A stretch of 64,000 nt of DNA from Gremmenia infestans (GCA_032629725.1 JAFEVB010000022.1:558001-622000); one strand, 5' to 3'; positions 11,221 through 22,744 are shown, numbered from the stretch's first letter. Translations and numbers: made by a program. The notes: generated by a model not told the origin, from the letters alone.

Positions 11221-13338
11221 ATGGAGGACTCTACTCGTGGACCCCCGAGGGTCAAGAACAAGGCGCCCAGCGCGATCCAGATCTCAGCTGAACAACTTCT
11301 TCGAGAAGCTGTAGACCGACAGGAACCCGGATTACAGGCGCCAACTCAGCGATTTGCTGACCTGGAAGAGCTCCATGAGTTCCAAGGCAGGAAGCGCAAG
11401 GAGTTCGAGGCGTATGTGCAGAGGAATAGGGTTAATATGAACAATTGGATGAGATATGCACAATGGGAACTCGAGCAAAAGGAATACAAGCGCGCCAGAT
11501 CGATCTTTGAGAGAGCTTTGGATGTTGACGCGACTTCTGTTACGCTTTGGATTCGATATATTGAAGCGGAGATGAAATCGAGGAATATCAATCATGCCCG
11601 GAACTTACTGGATCGTGCTGTTACTATCTTGCCTAGGGTTGACAAGTTGTGGTACAAGTATTGCTATATGGAGGAAATGCTGTCCAATATTCCAGGCACA
11701 AGACAAGTCTTCGAGCGATGGATGTCTTGGGAGCCAGATGAAGCAGCATGGAGCAGTTATATCAAGATGGAGAAGAGGTACGGCGAGTTTCAAAGGGCGA
11801 GGGAGATCTTCCAGAGATTCACTATGGTCCATCCAGAACCAAGAAATTGGATCAAATGGGCGAGGTTCGAAGAGGAGTTTGGAACTAGTGATCTTGTTAG
11901 AGAAGTTTTTGGGACTGCCGTTGAGGCGTTGGGAGACGATTTTATGGATGAGCGACTATTCATTGCTTACGCAAGATATGAGGCGAAACTAAAGGAATAC
12001 GAGCGCGCCAGAGCCATCTACAAATACGCCTTAGATCGTTTGGCACGATCAAAATCAATATCGCTTCACAAGGCGTATACGACTTTTGAGAAGCAGTTTG
12101 GCGATCGAGAAGGGGTTGAGGATGTCATTCTGTCTAAACGAAGGGTTCAATACGAGGAGCAAGTCAAAGAAAATCCCAAGAATTACGACACTTGGTTTGA
12201 TTATGCCAGATTGGAGGAGGTGTCAGGAGATGTGGACCGAGTTCGGGACGTTTACGAGAGGGCAATTGCTCAAATTCCACCAACGCAAGAAAAGCGACAT
12301 TGGAGACGTTACATCTACTTGTGGATCTTCTATGCGATTTGGGAAGAAATAGATACCAAGGATGTCGAACGGGCAAGACAAATCTACCAGGAGTGTCTAA
12401 AGCTTATACCCCACAAGAAATTCACATTTGCCAAAATCTGGCTTATGAAAGCACAGTTTGAGATCCGTCAACAACAGCTGTTAGCAGCAAGAAAAACCCT
12501 CGGACAAGCAATCGGAATGTGTCCCAAAGACAAGCTCTTCAAAGGCTATATTGATTTAGAGCTGAAGCTTTTTGAATTCGTACGATGCAGAACTTTGTAC
12601 GAGAAACACATTGAATGGAACTCGGCAAACTGCCAAGCCTGGATCAAATTCGCCGAACTAGAACGAGGCCTCGACGACCTCGAGCGTACCCGCGCCATCT
12701 TCGAACTCGCCATCTCCCAAAACGTGCTCGATATGCCCGAGCTGTTATGGAAAGCGTACATCGATTTCGAGGAGGAAGAAGGCGAGTACGAGCGCACGCG
12801 GAAATTGTACGAGAGGCTTCTGGACAAGACCGATCACGTCAAGGTCTGGATCAGCTATGCTCACTTTGAGATTAACGTGCCGGACGAGGAGGAAGAGGAG
12901 GCGGAGGACGAGGATGAGGAAGCGGAGAAGCCTGTTAGTGAGATGGCCAAGGCTCGCGCGCGGAAGGTGTTTGAGCGTGCTCTCACCAGCATGAAGGACA
13001 AGGAGCTCAAGGAAGAGGTGAGCCACCCCGTCTATCATCCGTATACTTCTTATTCTGTACTAACAACCGCACAGCGCGTCACCCTCCTCAACGCCTGGCT
13101 CTCATTCGAGCGCACGCACGGCTCCGAAGAAAACATCGACAAAGTGCAGAAGCAAATGCCGCGGAAGACCAAGCGCCGCCGCAAGATGGACGACGATACT
13201 TACGAGGAGTATGTCGACTATGTATTCCCTGCCGACGATCAACAGACCGCAAAGCTGTCCAATTTCTTGGCTATGGCTCAGTCGTGGAAACAGGCGGGTG
13301 GGACCATCACTGGGAATGGCACGAATGACGATTCGTAG
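11221..13338 (+). CDS. CLF1: Pre-mRNA splicing factor Clf1 (crooked-neck, Syf3)
   Basis: Scaffold of the Prp19 (NineTeen) complex that helps bring the tri-snRNP to the spliceosome. Exons 11221..13017 and 13075..13338; the 57-nt intron (GTGAGC donor, CTAAC branch, CACAG acceptor) is divisible by three and stays open, so an unspliced reading would add 19 residues. Spliced product 686 residues, the usual size. It is built almost wholly of HAT repeats, each with the W..Y..E/R..RAR.I/V(F/Y)ERAL pattern, for example WMRYAQWELEQKEYKRARSI and its successors from about residue 70 onward. An acidic EEEEEAEDEDEEAE patch precedes the last repeats and a basic KTKRRRK motif follows. Start chosen at ATCATGG, where the conserved N-terminus begins, not at in-frame upstream codons. 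Confidence 0.95.
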   Translation: MEDSTRGPPRVKNKAPSAIQISAEQLLREAVDRQEPGLQAPTQRFADLEELHEFQGRKRKEFEAYVQRNRVNMNNWMRYAQWELEQKEYKRARSIFERALDVDATSVTLWIRYIEAEMKSRNINHARNLLDRAVTILPRVDKLWYKYCYMEEMLSNIPGTRQVFERWMSWEPDEAAWSSYIKMEKRYGEFQRAREIFQRFTMVHPEPRNWIKWARFEEEFGTSDLVREVFGTAVEALGDDFMDERLFIAYARYEAKLKEYERARAIYKYALDRLARSKSISLHKAYTTFEKQFGDREGVEDVILSKRRVQYEEQVKENPKNYDTWFDYARLEEVSGDVDRVRDVYERAIAQIPPTQEKRHWRRYIYLWIFYAIWEEIDTKDVERARQIYQECLKLIPHKKFTFAKIWLMKAQFEIRQQQLLAARKTLGQAIGMCPKDKLFKGYIDLELKLFEFVRCRTLYEKHIEWNSANCQAWIKFAELERGLDDLERTRAIFELAISQNVLDMPELLWKAYIDFEEEEGEYERTRKLYERLLDKTDHVKVWISYAHFEINVPDEEEEEAEDEDEEAEKPVSEMAKARARKVFERALTSMKDKELKEEVSHPVYHPYTSYSVLTTAQRVTLLNAWLSFERTHGSEENIDKVQKQMPRKTKRRRKMDDDTYEEYVDYVFPADDQQTAKLSNFLAMAQSWKQAGGTITGNGTNDDS

Positions 13339-13576
13339 ATTGGTGGATTGTCTTGATTTTTGTAGAAATAGCACCTAAATTTGCGCGCTCAGGGATATGC
13401 GAAATGCAATGTATCTTTTGATTGTAATGAGGTGGTATATGACATGCTTGAAAATAACGCTCGTAATGACAGTACCGTGATACTGTGCTTCTAAAATAGC
13501 AGCTTTCCAACGCCTATTGATGACAAAAATCGCTGTATCGACGCCACAATACCAATGCAATCACACTTTCCCCCTT

Positions 13577-15275
13577 TCAACCAATGTACACCGGCATTCT
13601 ACTTCCCTTCAGATCAGACGGAACCATTTTAATATCCGATTTATCGAAATCATGCAACAAGAGCCAACACAGCATGCGGAAAATCAACGACATCCAGACC
13701 GTATTCCTCTGCTCCTTTTCCTCTCTCGTCAGCGGTTTATTGTTAGCATCCAGGTTTCCAATCACCGCAGGTCTGATCTTGTCGACATAGTGGCTCAGTA
13801 GTGTATCTTCTTTATTCGCCAGCACGATGTTGTTCAGTGGTGATTTCTGGTCATCCAGTATCTCCATGACTTTCGTCAGATGCGCCACCAGCACACTGAG
13901 AACATCTGTTTGCTTCAGAGAGAGCAGATAAGTCGTCCTGTTATCCAACGCATCATGAATAGCCTCACGTGCTTCAATGGACAAGGTCGCTTCGTCTTCG
14001 CAGCCAAGCTTGGCGATTTCGTTCCATTGGCGCGAAATGACGGTGCATTGGTGATTTTCTTCGAAGCCTTCGGCAATAGTGAGCTCCTTGAGCTTTTCTT
14101 GGAAGACTTTCATGAGGGTTGAGGTTTTCCACGAGGCTTTTTGGCCGCTTGTCTTGAGCCAAAAGTCCATCGTAGGGTTGGGGAGCATGCGGAAGTTGCT
14201 GCCGCGGATACGGAAGACTTTTCCTAGCATGCCAATTATTTCGAAGGATACTGGTTGTTGTTAGACGGTGGGACACAAAGTGAGTTGGGGTGTGGAGCTT
14301 ACCGGAGAAGATATGTTTGTGGTCCTTTGCAAACCGCATTACTGTTTCCGAGGTACACCCAAGAGATTCCAAGGTTGCTGTGACATTCTTCTCTTCACCA
14401 AAAACCAATTCAAGACTCTGGGCGTCCTTTTCTCGCTTTAAGTACTCTCCTTCCTCGAAAATATTGGGTACAGTTCCAAATGCCAATTCCTTCACTGCTT
14501 CGGCAGGAATTACTCGATTTGCCTCGAAATTTGACCTTCCAGTAATGGCAAAGACGACCATTACACCAAGGCCGTGAACGGTTGTAGATGTCAGAATAAA
14601 TCCGTTTCCTTCCGCTCTAAGATTCCACAGAATCTGATCAAAAACCTTCCAGTATAGTCCTAACATTGCCATCATCTCCACTAGATGGCATATCGCTGAA
14701 GTAGCGTACGGTTTGGTGATGGCATCGGGAATAAAGTCCCAAGACCGTGTCTTGCTCTGTAACCCGACTGCAATCTGGTAGTAAGGTTCCTTGACCGCTG
14801 TACCCCTTTGTCTTCTATCCCAAATACGAGAATCAAGTTCGGCACCTTGTTGGGTCGAGAGGAGAGTAAGCCATGAAGCTCGTTCATCGTCTGCGGTGTG
14901 TACCTGTCTCACTGCTTGTTGGTCTGCTTGGTTTTGTTGCAGAGGCTTCAGAACTTTGGTGTTCGCGTAGGATTTATCAGTACCATCGACATAATAGATA
15001 TCCCGCCCAGGAATGGGCCCTTTTTGGTTGTCTGGAGGGGCTACGAATATGACGGGTGTTTCGAAGATGACCTCAAATCTAAACTCTCTAGCCACGAGCT
15101 TTCGATGCGTTCCTTTGGCCCACAGCCCCATTACTGAATTCGCACATCTTCGATATCCTTCGGCACTTGAAAAGTATTGCTGGAGGACTTGGATAACGGT
15201 GGTTAGGAGAGCGACGAGCGACACGATCAATGCAACGAGTCCAAAGACATTCTGGTTAACGTCGTTAAAACCCAT
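13577..15275 (-). CDS. Membrane-anchored fungal protein, modin-like
   Basis: Exons (minus strand) 14303..15275 and 13577..14250; the 52-nt intron has a GTAAGC donor and a CTAAC branch. Product 548 residues. One hydrophobic helix near the N-terminus (residues about 8-30, GLVALIVSLVALLTTVIQVL) suggests a single-pass anchor; the rest looks soluble, with an HHxW-free aromatic-rich core and Lys/Glu-rich helices in the C-terminal third. The opening MGFNDVNQNVFGLVALIVS recalls proteins that some fungal genomes label modin; I remember the label but cannot confirm it, and no biochemical role is known to me. It converges on CLF1 with 238 bp between stop codons. Confidence 0.75.
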
Positions 15276-17703
15276 GGCGAGGCTGGAGGGATGGAGAGGG
15301 GTGTCGCAGATTGATTTAGGCCATTGGAGGCTATCAACTCTCGAGGTATGGAATTGAGGAGGTCATTCTTCGAAATCCAGCTGGGCAGAGAGAGAATGAA
15401 AGAACTTGGAACAACTTGGACATTTTGTCCGTCCAGCGGTTTTCAAAAATGCAGCCAGCCTTCAGCCCCCAAATAGATGGCCATGGCTCAGCCCTGCTAG
15501 TGCACAGGTAATTACGGAGAGTGCAGAGTGCAGAGTGCAGCTTCAGCCACCTCAAATTGGTACTCCGTACTGTATGTAGGTTTCACCAAGAACATAGACT
15601 GGGCACTCAACAGTGCAAACCATCGCGCTTCGTAGTCCGTAGCTATCATGAGACACATCGATTGTGACATTAGGAAGAGTCTTGAGGTTGAAGTTCATCA
15701 AAGGACGAGGCTCCGCTCCGTACCGAGCACCTACTAAATTACCTACGGGAAGGGAGGGGAGGGGAGCTGGTTTTAGCGCCTCATCGCGATGAAACGTCGA
15801 CGTCCCGTCCTTTAGAGAAACTTTGAAAATAAGAATGCACCTATTTTTAGTCCTTGTTATTTCTTAACTTCTAGAGTCCTACCGTATTTTGCGGCCGTCT
15901 CCACAAAAAGAAGAAGCCTCCTAATGGACAGAAAAAAGCGGCATAAAACTTGTAATATGCCAAATAGGGTAAGATATTAGTGAAAGGCGATGAGAGTAAG
16001 TGCTGCTTTTTGTGTCTAGCCCAAGGGTTCATAATTGATAGTCAATTGAAAGGGAAAGGCCGTAAGACACTATAGGAAACAAATACTAGCTGTGGATTGC
16101 AACTCGCTTTGGAATGGAAGGACCTACCTAAGTATATGGTAATGTAACAAGTGTCTATTGCGCTTTAAGAAAGCGTGTCCCTATTGGACATGCCTTATTA
16201 CAGGCTTCATAGCAGCAAAGTAGCCTCTTCTATTTTCGACTGCAGGAGCGACTTTCAAAGTAGGAATGCTGAGACATCACGTGATAATACTGATCCGTTA
16301 CATTTTTCTAGGCTCTCGAATCGTAGAAGTATTTCTTTCTATAGCTTTGCAAAAAGACCAAATACTGCATCTTTAGACTTAAAGTAGAAAGAGATGAAGG
16401 GGAAAGATAGGTGAAGGTCATGTGGATGACATTATCGCAAGAGATACAAAATAACCTCTCTACTGCATAAGGGGAAGTTCTTGGGAGAAGGACCCTCGAT
16501 CTCACGAGCTTCAACAACCTTATCATACAATATACGAGAAGGGTAATGTAAAGGCATTAAGATTTATTCTTCCCAGTTCAGTAAGTACCAAGGTAAGTAG
16601 ATAGGTAGGTACTTACTCGAGGGGTTAGGCAGCCAACATCAAAATTTCCTCTTGCTCATCCGATCCGGAAATTCTTGAGTGCAGTATTGTCAAAATTCCC
16701 TTCTCTTATCTCCTAAGCACTTACTCAATAAAATGCGATACAAGGCCTTGCCTATATTTAATTTTCAAGAAGTGCTTAGGTACCTTTGTATACTCGTGAC
16801 ACATACTCAGACTCAGACTCTTTCCTCGCCTCGTGCTTTGTTATTGTGACCCCGAGTCTCAGCCGTACAGTAGGAGGGAGGGGAGGGCCCGAGGCGCAGC
16901 CATACTCTCACATTAGCCACACGTCCCCTGATCCATGAGACAAGCCTTTTAGCTGCCGCAAAGGCTCACCTGTCAGTGGCAATACCGGTGTTGGATGGCG
17001 TGGTCAGGCTCACATCGCCGAGTAGCCAGCGCCTAAGCCAGAGATACCCAATAACGGACATGGACAACGTTTGGTAGGAGCTGGGGAGAGTGCAATTATT
17101 CCCTGTTCCATCCCATGGATCTGATGGATGCGCGAAAAGCGATTCAGTATGCCATTCATTTCCGTAAATACTGGAGTACGAAGAACACACGATGATAGGT
17201 CTTTAGGCCTTTCGCTTTTCAGCTAGAGAACTACCTACCCTACCCTACCCTACCTTAGGCACAGACAGATCAATTCAAGAGCCAACATCAGTTGAAAAAT
17301 TGTGGATTCGGCGTGCATGAATGACATTGCTGCTGGTCTAGTCTTTGAAGTTTGCCCCTTCGTGCCTTGTCGGCCGTCTGTGGATCTGCCTAGAAATCCC
17401 AGCCTCCCTCACCTCCCCTCCCCTCCACTCCCCTCCCCTCCACTCCCCTCACCGCAATCAAAACCCCTCATTCACACAACTAACTGTCCCTTACCCTCGT
17501 CATCAGCTCCACGCCATCAAGTTGCATTTCTTCAACGACATTTGCAACACTTTATAACCACGAATTCATCAGAACGAGTATCACGATTAACGACTTGAAT
17601 GAATTATTTCTTCACGATCCTCGCCACTCTCATCAAAAACCAAGATTAAATCTCACAAGCCAGCGCTTCATCATCGACTGGAGCGCAAAGCAAGGCTCTC
17701 AAC
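15276..17703. other. Gene-free spacer between divergent genes (2.4 kb)
   Basis: Promoter space for the modin-like gene on the left and the RS-rich gene on the right. No supported gene. An AT-rich, stop-rich stretch lies at about 15830-16600 with a small inverted repeat CGCTTTAAGAAAGCG near 16160. CTACC repeats lie at about 17231-17259 and a CTCCC-rich pyrimidine tract at about 17400-17455, some 250 bp before the next start. Confidence 0.65.
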
Positions 17704-20019
17704 ATGTCCACCATCGACCCGTACGACAGAATCGACGACCGACGACATCGATCCCACCGACACAGTCGAGATGACCGCGAACCGAGATATGTCGAGACTG
17801 AAGAAACATATGTCAGAGGCGCTCCAGCGGTACCAGAAGCCCCCTACGCCGCTGTCCGTCACACTGAATTAGTCCGTCGGCCTCATCGCGAAGATAGCGA
17901 TCTATCAATTGAAGAAGTCCGCCGAGACTTCCCACCGCCAGGCTCTCGTTCCATAGCACGCGATGACCGGTACGGCCCGCCAGTTCGCTCTCGCTCTGCC
18001 GAACGTGGCTACGGAGACTACCTCGACGACCCACGACGCTCATACCACGACGATGACCGACGAAGCCGCAAAAGTCAATTATATGCCGATCAAGAAGTGG
18101 TGAAGCCTCGTCGCCGCTCACTTTCCCGAAATCAAAAGATCATAGCCGGAGTTGGTGGAGCAGCTCTTGCGCTTGCTGGCAAAGAACTTTGGGACCGAAA
18201 ACAAGCAGACGGCCGCCCCGTTTCCCGAAACCCACTCCAGTCAGCCGCCGTCGGTGCAGCGGGTGCCTTTGCAGCTTATGAAGGAGCAGAAATGTATGCG
18301 AAGCATGGTGGCAAGGAGAAGATGAAGACATACATTGCTCACAAAGATCGAGACGGCGATGTCGAAGAATATTACTCCTCCGAGGAAGAGAAGCCGAAAA
18401 CCAAGAGCCGCCGCAAGTCTATTGTCGAAGGCGCTCTTGGACTTGCAGGTCTAGGTGCAGCTGCCAAAGCTACAGGAGGAAGCGGTCGTAGCCGACGTGG
18501 AAGCGGTGACAGTCATCGCTCTACAAGAAGCCGATCCCGTGCTGGCGGACGTGGCAAATCTCCCGAAGGTGCTGCCAAATTTCAACAGGCTGCTAAGGCT
18601 GCTCTCTTAGCTGGAGCTACAGAGGCTTTCCGGGTACGAAACGAACCAGGAGGTTGGGGTGGGGCTAAGGGCAAGCGTATTCTTACTGCTGCCATCGGAG
18701 CTGGTGGTATCGATGCTGCTGCAGACCGTAACCCGGGTCAACATGGCAAACGTCACATCCTCGAGGCCGTGGTAGGAGGCCTTGCTGGTAACCGCCTGAT
18801 CAACGGCTCGAGAAAAGACGTGGAAGACGACGACGGGCGCTCGAGCAGGGGTGGGAGATCCCGCTCAAGAGCCCGCTCAAGGTCCAAGGGACCAGGTGGA
18901 AGTGGTGGCGGTGCAGGTCTCGCAGCTCTCGCAACGGCCGGTATAGGAGCACTGGCTGGAAAGAAACTCTTGGACCGCTCGAGATCCCGATCCCGCGCTG
19001 GTGATAATAGATCTCGATCCAGAGGCAGTGGACGACGCAGAGGCAGCCCAGATTCGTATGATAGCCGCAGTCCGTCCCCAAGAGCTGGGAAAGACCGTCA
19101 CAAGAGAAGCAAGAGTGTCACGGATTACGCCAGGAAAGGTCTTGCCGCTATTGGACTTGGAGAAGCAGCGAGCGAGTCCGGCGGTCGCGACAGAGATGTG
19201 GAGTATGAGGAAACTCGAGTTCATAAATCGTCTCGACGACGACGTGATAGATCAGAAGATGACGGCTACGAACCCAGAGGTTCTCGTGGCTCCCGCGACG
19301 ATGGGTACAGTCAAAGAGGCTCTGGCGGTGTATACGATGACCCACGCTACGCAGACTCTCGCTCAAGCAACCTTGGCTCGACACGAGATGGTGGCGGCCG
19401 CCGCAGGTCTGGAGGGAAGGCAAAACAGGGCAGAAAAGATAGGCGAGTCGCTGAAGGAAAGCAAGACGCGTCGGATGATTCAGATAGTTTAGGATCCTCG
19501 TCGGAAGATGAGAAAAGGATCAAGAAGATGAAAGGTAAGCAACTTCTTACGGCCGGTTTGGCCACTGTTGCAACTATCCATGCGGCACACAACGTCTATC
19601 AGAGTATAGAGAAGCGCGATGCGCGGCACAGAGCAGTTCAGGAGGGCGAGATGACACCTGAGGAGGCACGGAAGCTCAAGGCCAAGGCAACGTTGCAAGA
19701 TGTAGCATCTGTTGGTATTGCGGCCCTCGGTATCAAGGGCGCCATCTCAGAGATCAAGGAGGCCAACGAGATGCGCCACGAATGCAAAGAGCTCAACGAG
19801 AAGAAGGCGGAGCGTCACCAGAAGCGACTTGAACGAAGAAAGATGGGCAGTAGCACCAGTGGAAGCAGACGCGGCGATGACTCCAGACGCGATGATGACT
19901 ACTATGATCAAGTTCCAAGTGGTCGTCGTATTGAGTCTGGAGGGCCTCGCTACACTGATGGCAACCCCTACGCAACAGGTCTACCTGCTCCTCCTGTTGG
20001 CTATGATGATAGGAGATAA
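17704..20019 (+). CDS. Arg/Ser-rich protein with repeated glycine-zipper-like segments
   Basis: Single exon, 771 residues, starting at AACATGTCC. Very basic and hydrophilic, full of RS, RSRS and DDR motifs, but interrupted by at least eight short Ala/Gly-rich hydrophobic stretches: for example IIAGVGGAALALAG, SAAVGAAGAFAAYEGAEM, IVEGALGLAGLGAAAK, ILEAVVGGLAGNRLI, LAALATAGIGALAGKKLLD, LLTAGLATVATIHAAHNVYQ and VASVGIAALGIKGAI. Each is followed by charged residues, giving an alternating pattern. The design resembles Pezizomycotina proteins carrying the DUF3824 family repeat; that link is from memory. Its C-terminal part has a predicted long charged helix. Function unknown. The glycine-zipper pattern could allow membrane association or self-assembly, and the RS tracts could be phosphorylated, but both are inference. 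Confidence 0.75.
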   Translation: MSTIDPYDRIDDRRHRSHRHSRDDREPRYVETEETYVRGAPAVPEAPYAAVRHTELVRRPHREDSDLSIEEVRRDFPPPGSRSIARDDRYGPPVRSRSAERGYGDYLDDPRRSYHDDDRRSRKSQLYADQEVVKPRRRSLSRNQKIIAGVGGAALALAGKELWDRKQADGRPVSRNPLQSAAVGAAGAFAAYEGAEMYAKHGGKEKMKTYIAHKDRDGDVEEYYSSEEEKPKTKSRRKSIVEGALGLAGLGAAAKATGGSGRSRRGSGDSHRSTRSRSRAGGRGKSPEGAAKFQQAAKAALLAGATEAFRVRNEPGGWGGAKGKRILTAAIGAGGIDAAADRNPGQHGKRHILEAVVGGLAGNRLINGSRKDVEDDDGRSSRGGRSRSRARSRSKGPGGSGGGAGLAALATAGIGALAGKKLLDRSRSRSRAGDNRSRSRGSGRRRGSPDSYDSRSPSPRAGKDRHKRSKSVTDYARKGLAAIGLGEAASESGGRDRDVEYEETRVHKSSRRRRDRSEDDGYEPRGSRGSRDDGYSQRGSGGVYDDPRYADSRSSNLGSTRDGGGRRRSGGKAKQGRKDRRVAEGKQDASDDSDSLGSSSEDEKRIKKMKGKQLLTAGLATVATIHAAHNVYQSIEKRDARHRAVQEGEMTPEEARKLKAKATLQDVASVGIAALGIKGAISEIKEANEMRHECKELNEKKAERHQKRLERRKMGSSTSGSRRGDDSRRDDDYYDQVPSGRRIESGGPRYTDGNPYATGLPAPPVGYDDRR

Positions 20020-21331
20020 CATATCTTCATCGTGTATGCCAGCCTTCCCATGTTGCCGTTAGCGCATCGTCTTCTTCACATTGTCACATATATTACGCCA
20101 TTACGAAGTTCATGAACACACGAAAAAAGACTTGGTGGTGGAAGCTGAAATAATACGCCTTCCTCTGCTCTGATAGATGATTGTTGATACTACATTTCTC
20201 CTTTCTATTCTCTTCTCCATATAGAATGCAAGCCTCCTTACATAAGGAAGAATTATAACTGATATTTTACCCATTGCGAACAGCTCCCCGCTATTAAGCG
20301 CAAGAATACTCATACCAATCATGCAAGTGACCTGCTCTCAACGCAAGCTTGTATCCGCAAACGGGTAGTACACACGGAAGGAAGTGTGTACAGAACCCAC
20401 GAACGCAAGGGGGCCTTAGGAATGGATACATTAGTTTTTCTTCTCTCACGATATCGGAAAGGACGGAAAGGGATGGAGCTACGAATTTCCTACACTTTCA
20501 TTCGTTGGTCGGAGAATTTCTACGCTTTTTTTCATACATCTTGCTATAGTAGGTTAGGAAATTATGAGACTCATGAAACCACAGCACTCAATCTGCAAAT
20601 GGCGGTCAATCCAGCCCTGTCCTGTCCAGTCCAGTCCAGTCCAGCCCACCAAACAATACGCTCTTAGTGGCTGTTCTAGTAACGTGGCTAACTATAATTT
20701 GACTGACTGCGGGAGGGGAAGGGGGCGATCCTTGAATGCTTATACTCCGTATGGTACACGGATGCTTTTGTCCACACGCTTGCTTGATACAGTAGATAGC
20801 GTTTTTTTCGATCTCGGTTCGGGAGGCGGATGTTGATGCGTTGGTGGCGTGGCGTTGGTCGTTGGTGTACCTCCGTAAGCTTTCCCATGTAGAGGATTCA
20901 GGAAAATACCCTGTCGGCCGAAGATTTGCATTTGATTCGAGAGGGCTTGAGCTTGATGTATCCCATGGTATGCACGATGGCGTCATGTTTGCTGTAGAGA
21001 TTCGTTTCCCTTGCACAATATGTGTATATGTGTATGTCTTATTGGATGTACAAGTAGACGTGGATGTGGACGTGTAAGCTGGGGTTACTGTTTTTGTTAC
21101 TGTTTCTGTTACTGTTACTGTTGCTATAGGTGTACTGTACGAGTAAATCGAGATCTTTGTAATGTGAGTATGGCCGAGACTTTCCGATATCTACGGGTGG
21201 GGGTAATCGCATTGAATTGAATCGAATCAGATTGGGAAGGGGAGGGGTGATGGGAAAAGAGGGGCTTGCAGGAAGAGAATGTGATGTGCAGTGAGTGCAG
21301 TGCGACTCGATGTGAAATCCGAAGCCGATCC

Positions 21332-21359
21332 GCTTGTCTTGTCTTGTCTTGTCTTGTCT
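21332..21359. repeat. TTGTC pentanucleotide array
   Basis: About five tandem TTGTC copies in the spacer before COX19. No gene overlaps it. Confidence 0.85.
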
Positions 21360-21684
21360 GCCAACTCAACTCACTCCTTACACCTCAATACTGGTACTAT
21401 CCTCCCCATAATTCGCATAAATAAATGCTTCCTTCCCCTTGCGACTACCTAATACACGCAGGCTTACTATTCGCCTTACAATACTGGGCATAGGTAGCTC
21501 CGTACCTATCAATAGCTGATGCAAAGGGATGCATCAGCTCTAGCCAAGTCTTATCCCTAAGCTAGAGCATCGTTCGAGCAATCAATCAGTGTAGAAATTG
21601 CGCTCCGACGTATATTTTTCGCCATTTGCCTTGCCTTACCGCGATCTTTGGTAGCTGTTTATTTCCTATATTCATAGACTCTTC

Positions 21685-21711
21685 GTAAAGTAAAGTAAAG
21701 TAAAGTAAAGT
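21685..21711. repeat. GTAAA pentanucleotide array
   Basis: About five tandem GTAAA copies in the spacer before COX19, followed by degenerate copies. Confidence 0.85.
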
Positions 21712-22231
21712 GAAATAAAATGAATTTAGCTTGACTTAACCTTACCGTACCGTACCATATGGTAAGAAAGAAAAATGGCGTGAGAGAAGGCAAAGGATTA
21801 CTTACTTCATTATACCTAGGTATCTTGTCCTTCTTGAGTTCTAAGAGTAGCAGCTATTCTTCCTTAGATTGACACTCCTGTTATTATCCCCCAACTTTAC
21901 TACAAGCGCATAGCTGTACGGAATCGGAGTACTGGACTGAAACGAGAACTCTACGCCGCCACATGAACAGCTCCCATCAAGAGTCTTGTTTCTTCCCGCC
22001 TATCGGCTAGAAGTATTTTCTTTTTTTTTACAGAATTACTCACATATCATCTTCTGTGGATGGTAATTATTGGTTAGTGAGAAAGATTTAGTACCAGTAA
22101 AGAAGGAATGCTTGGCTCTGTGCGTCATAATCTGGGGATTTAGCGCCGGAGGTTTTGAGCTCGAAAAGGCCGACATACATCCAAGCTTAAATTTATATCG
22201 CGCCATACTCTTGCACCTGTACAAAGACATT

Positions 22232-22744
22232 ATGAGTAGTTTTGGCAGTCCTGGTGGAAGGCAGATTAACTCGAAGCCTACTCCGTAAGTTGTTTGTCAA
22301 TGTGCTGGTAAAAGGAATTGGTGCTAATTCGCAATGCAGGCCGGAGCGTGGAAGCTTCCCTCTTGATCATGATGGTACGATGCCGAGGCCTCGAAGCCAT
22401 CAAGTTACGCTACGCTGCGAAGGACCTATTTGCTAACTGATGTGTGCGATGTGTAGGGGAGTGCAAAGATGTCATGATGAACTACCTCTCGTGTATCAAA
22501 AAGGTCAAGGGAACGAACGAGGCGCAATGCAGGAATATCGCGAAGACTTATCTGTCGTGTCGGATGGACAGGTATGCTATCAGCTACGGAATGCTTCTAG
22601 GAACAGACGCTAAATGTGGAACACAGGAATTTGATGGCTAAGGACGAGTTCAAGAACCTTGGGTTCGGCGAAGAGAAGCTTGCGAACGCCTCGAAGAAAG
22701 ATGAAGGGGCGGAAGATGGGAAGAAGAATGAGCTGAGGTGGTAA
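22232..22744 (+). CDS. COX19: Cytochrome c oxidase assembly protein Cox19
   Basis: Small intermembrane-space protein needed for copper delivery to cytochrome c oxidase. Four exons: 22232..22284, 22340..22374, 22457..22571 and 22627..22744, introns 55, 82 and 55 nt. Product 106 residues. The join gives the family N-terminus (SKPTPPERGSFPLDHDGEC) and a twin CX9C fold: CKDVMMNYLSC and CRNIAKTYLSC, followed by RMDRNLMAKDEF, which is diagnostic of Cox19. These cysteines are oxidised by Mia40 during import, and there is no cleavable presequence. The tail is Lys/Glu-rich. Open frames in the unspliced DNA cover only pieces of it. Identity is very firm because every junction falls in a conserved motif. 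Confidence 0.95.

Larger units (their letters stand above)
20020..22231. other. Gene-free spacer (2.2 kb)
   Basis: 3' region of the RS-rich gene and promoter of COX19. No coding frame with recognisable features. Several tandem pentamers occur: TCCAG near 20622-20645, TTGTC at 21332-21359, GTAAA at 21685-21711, and GTTACT-type repeats near 21090-21120. Confidence 0.7.

Noticed and set aside
17231..17259. CTACC repeats resembling telomeric DNA
   Set aside because: The unit is TACCC/CTACC, not CCCTAA/TTAGGG, and it lies in a spacer between intact genes.
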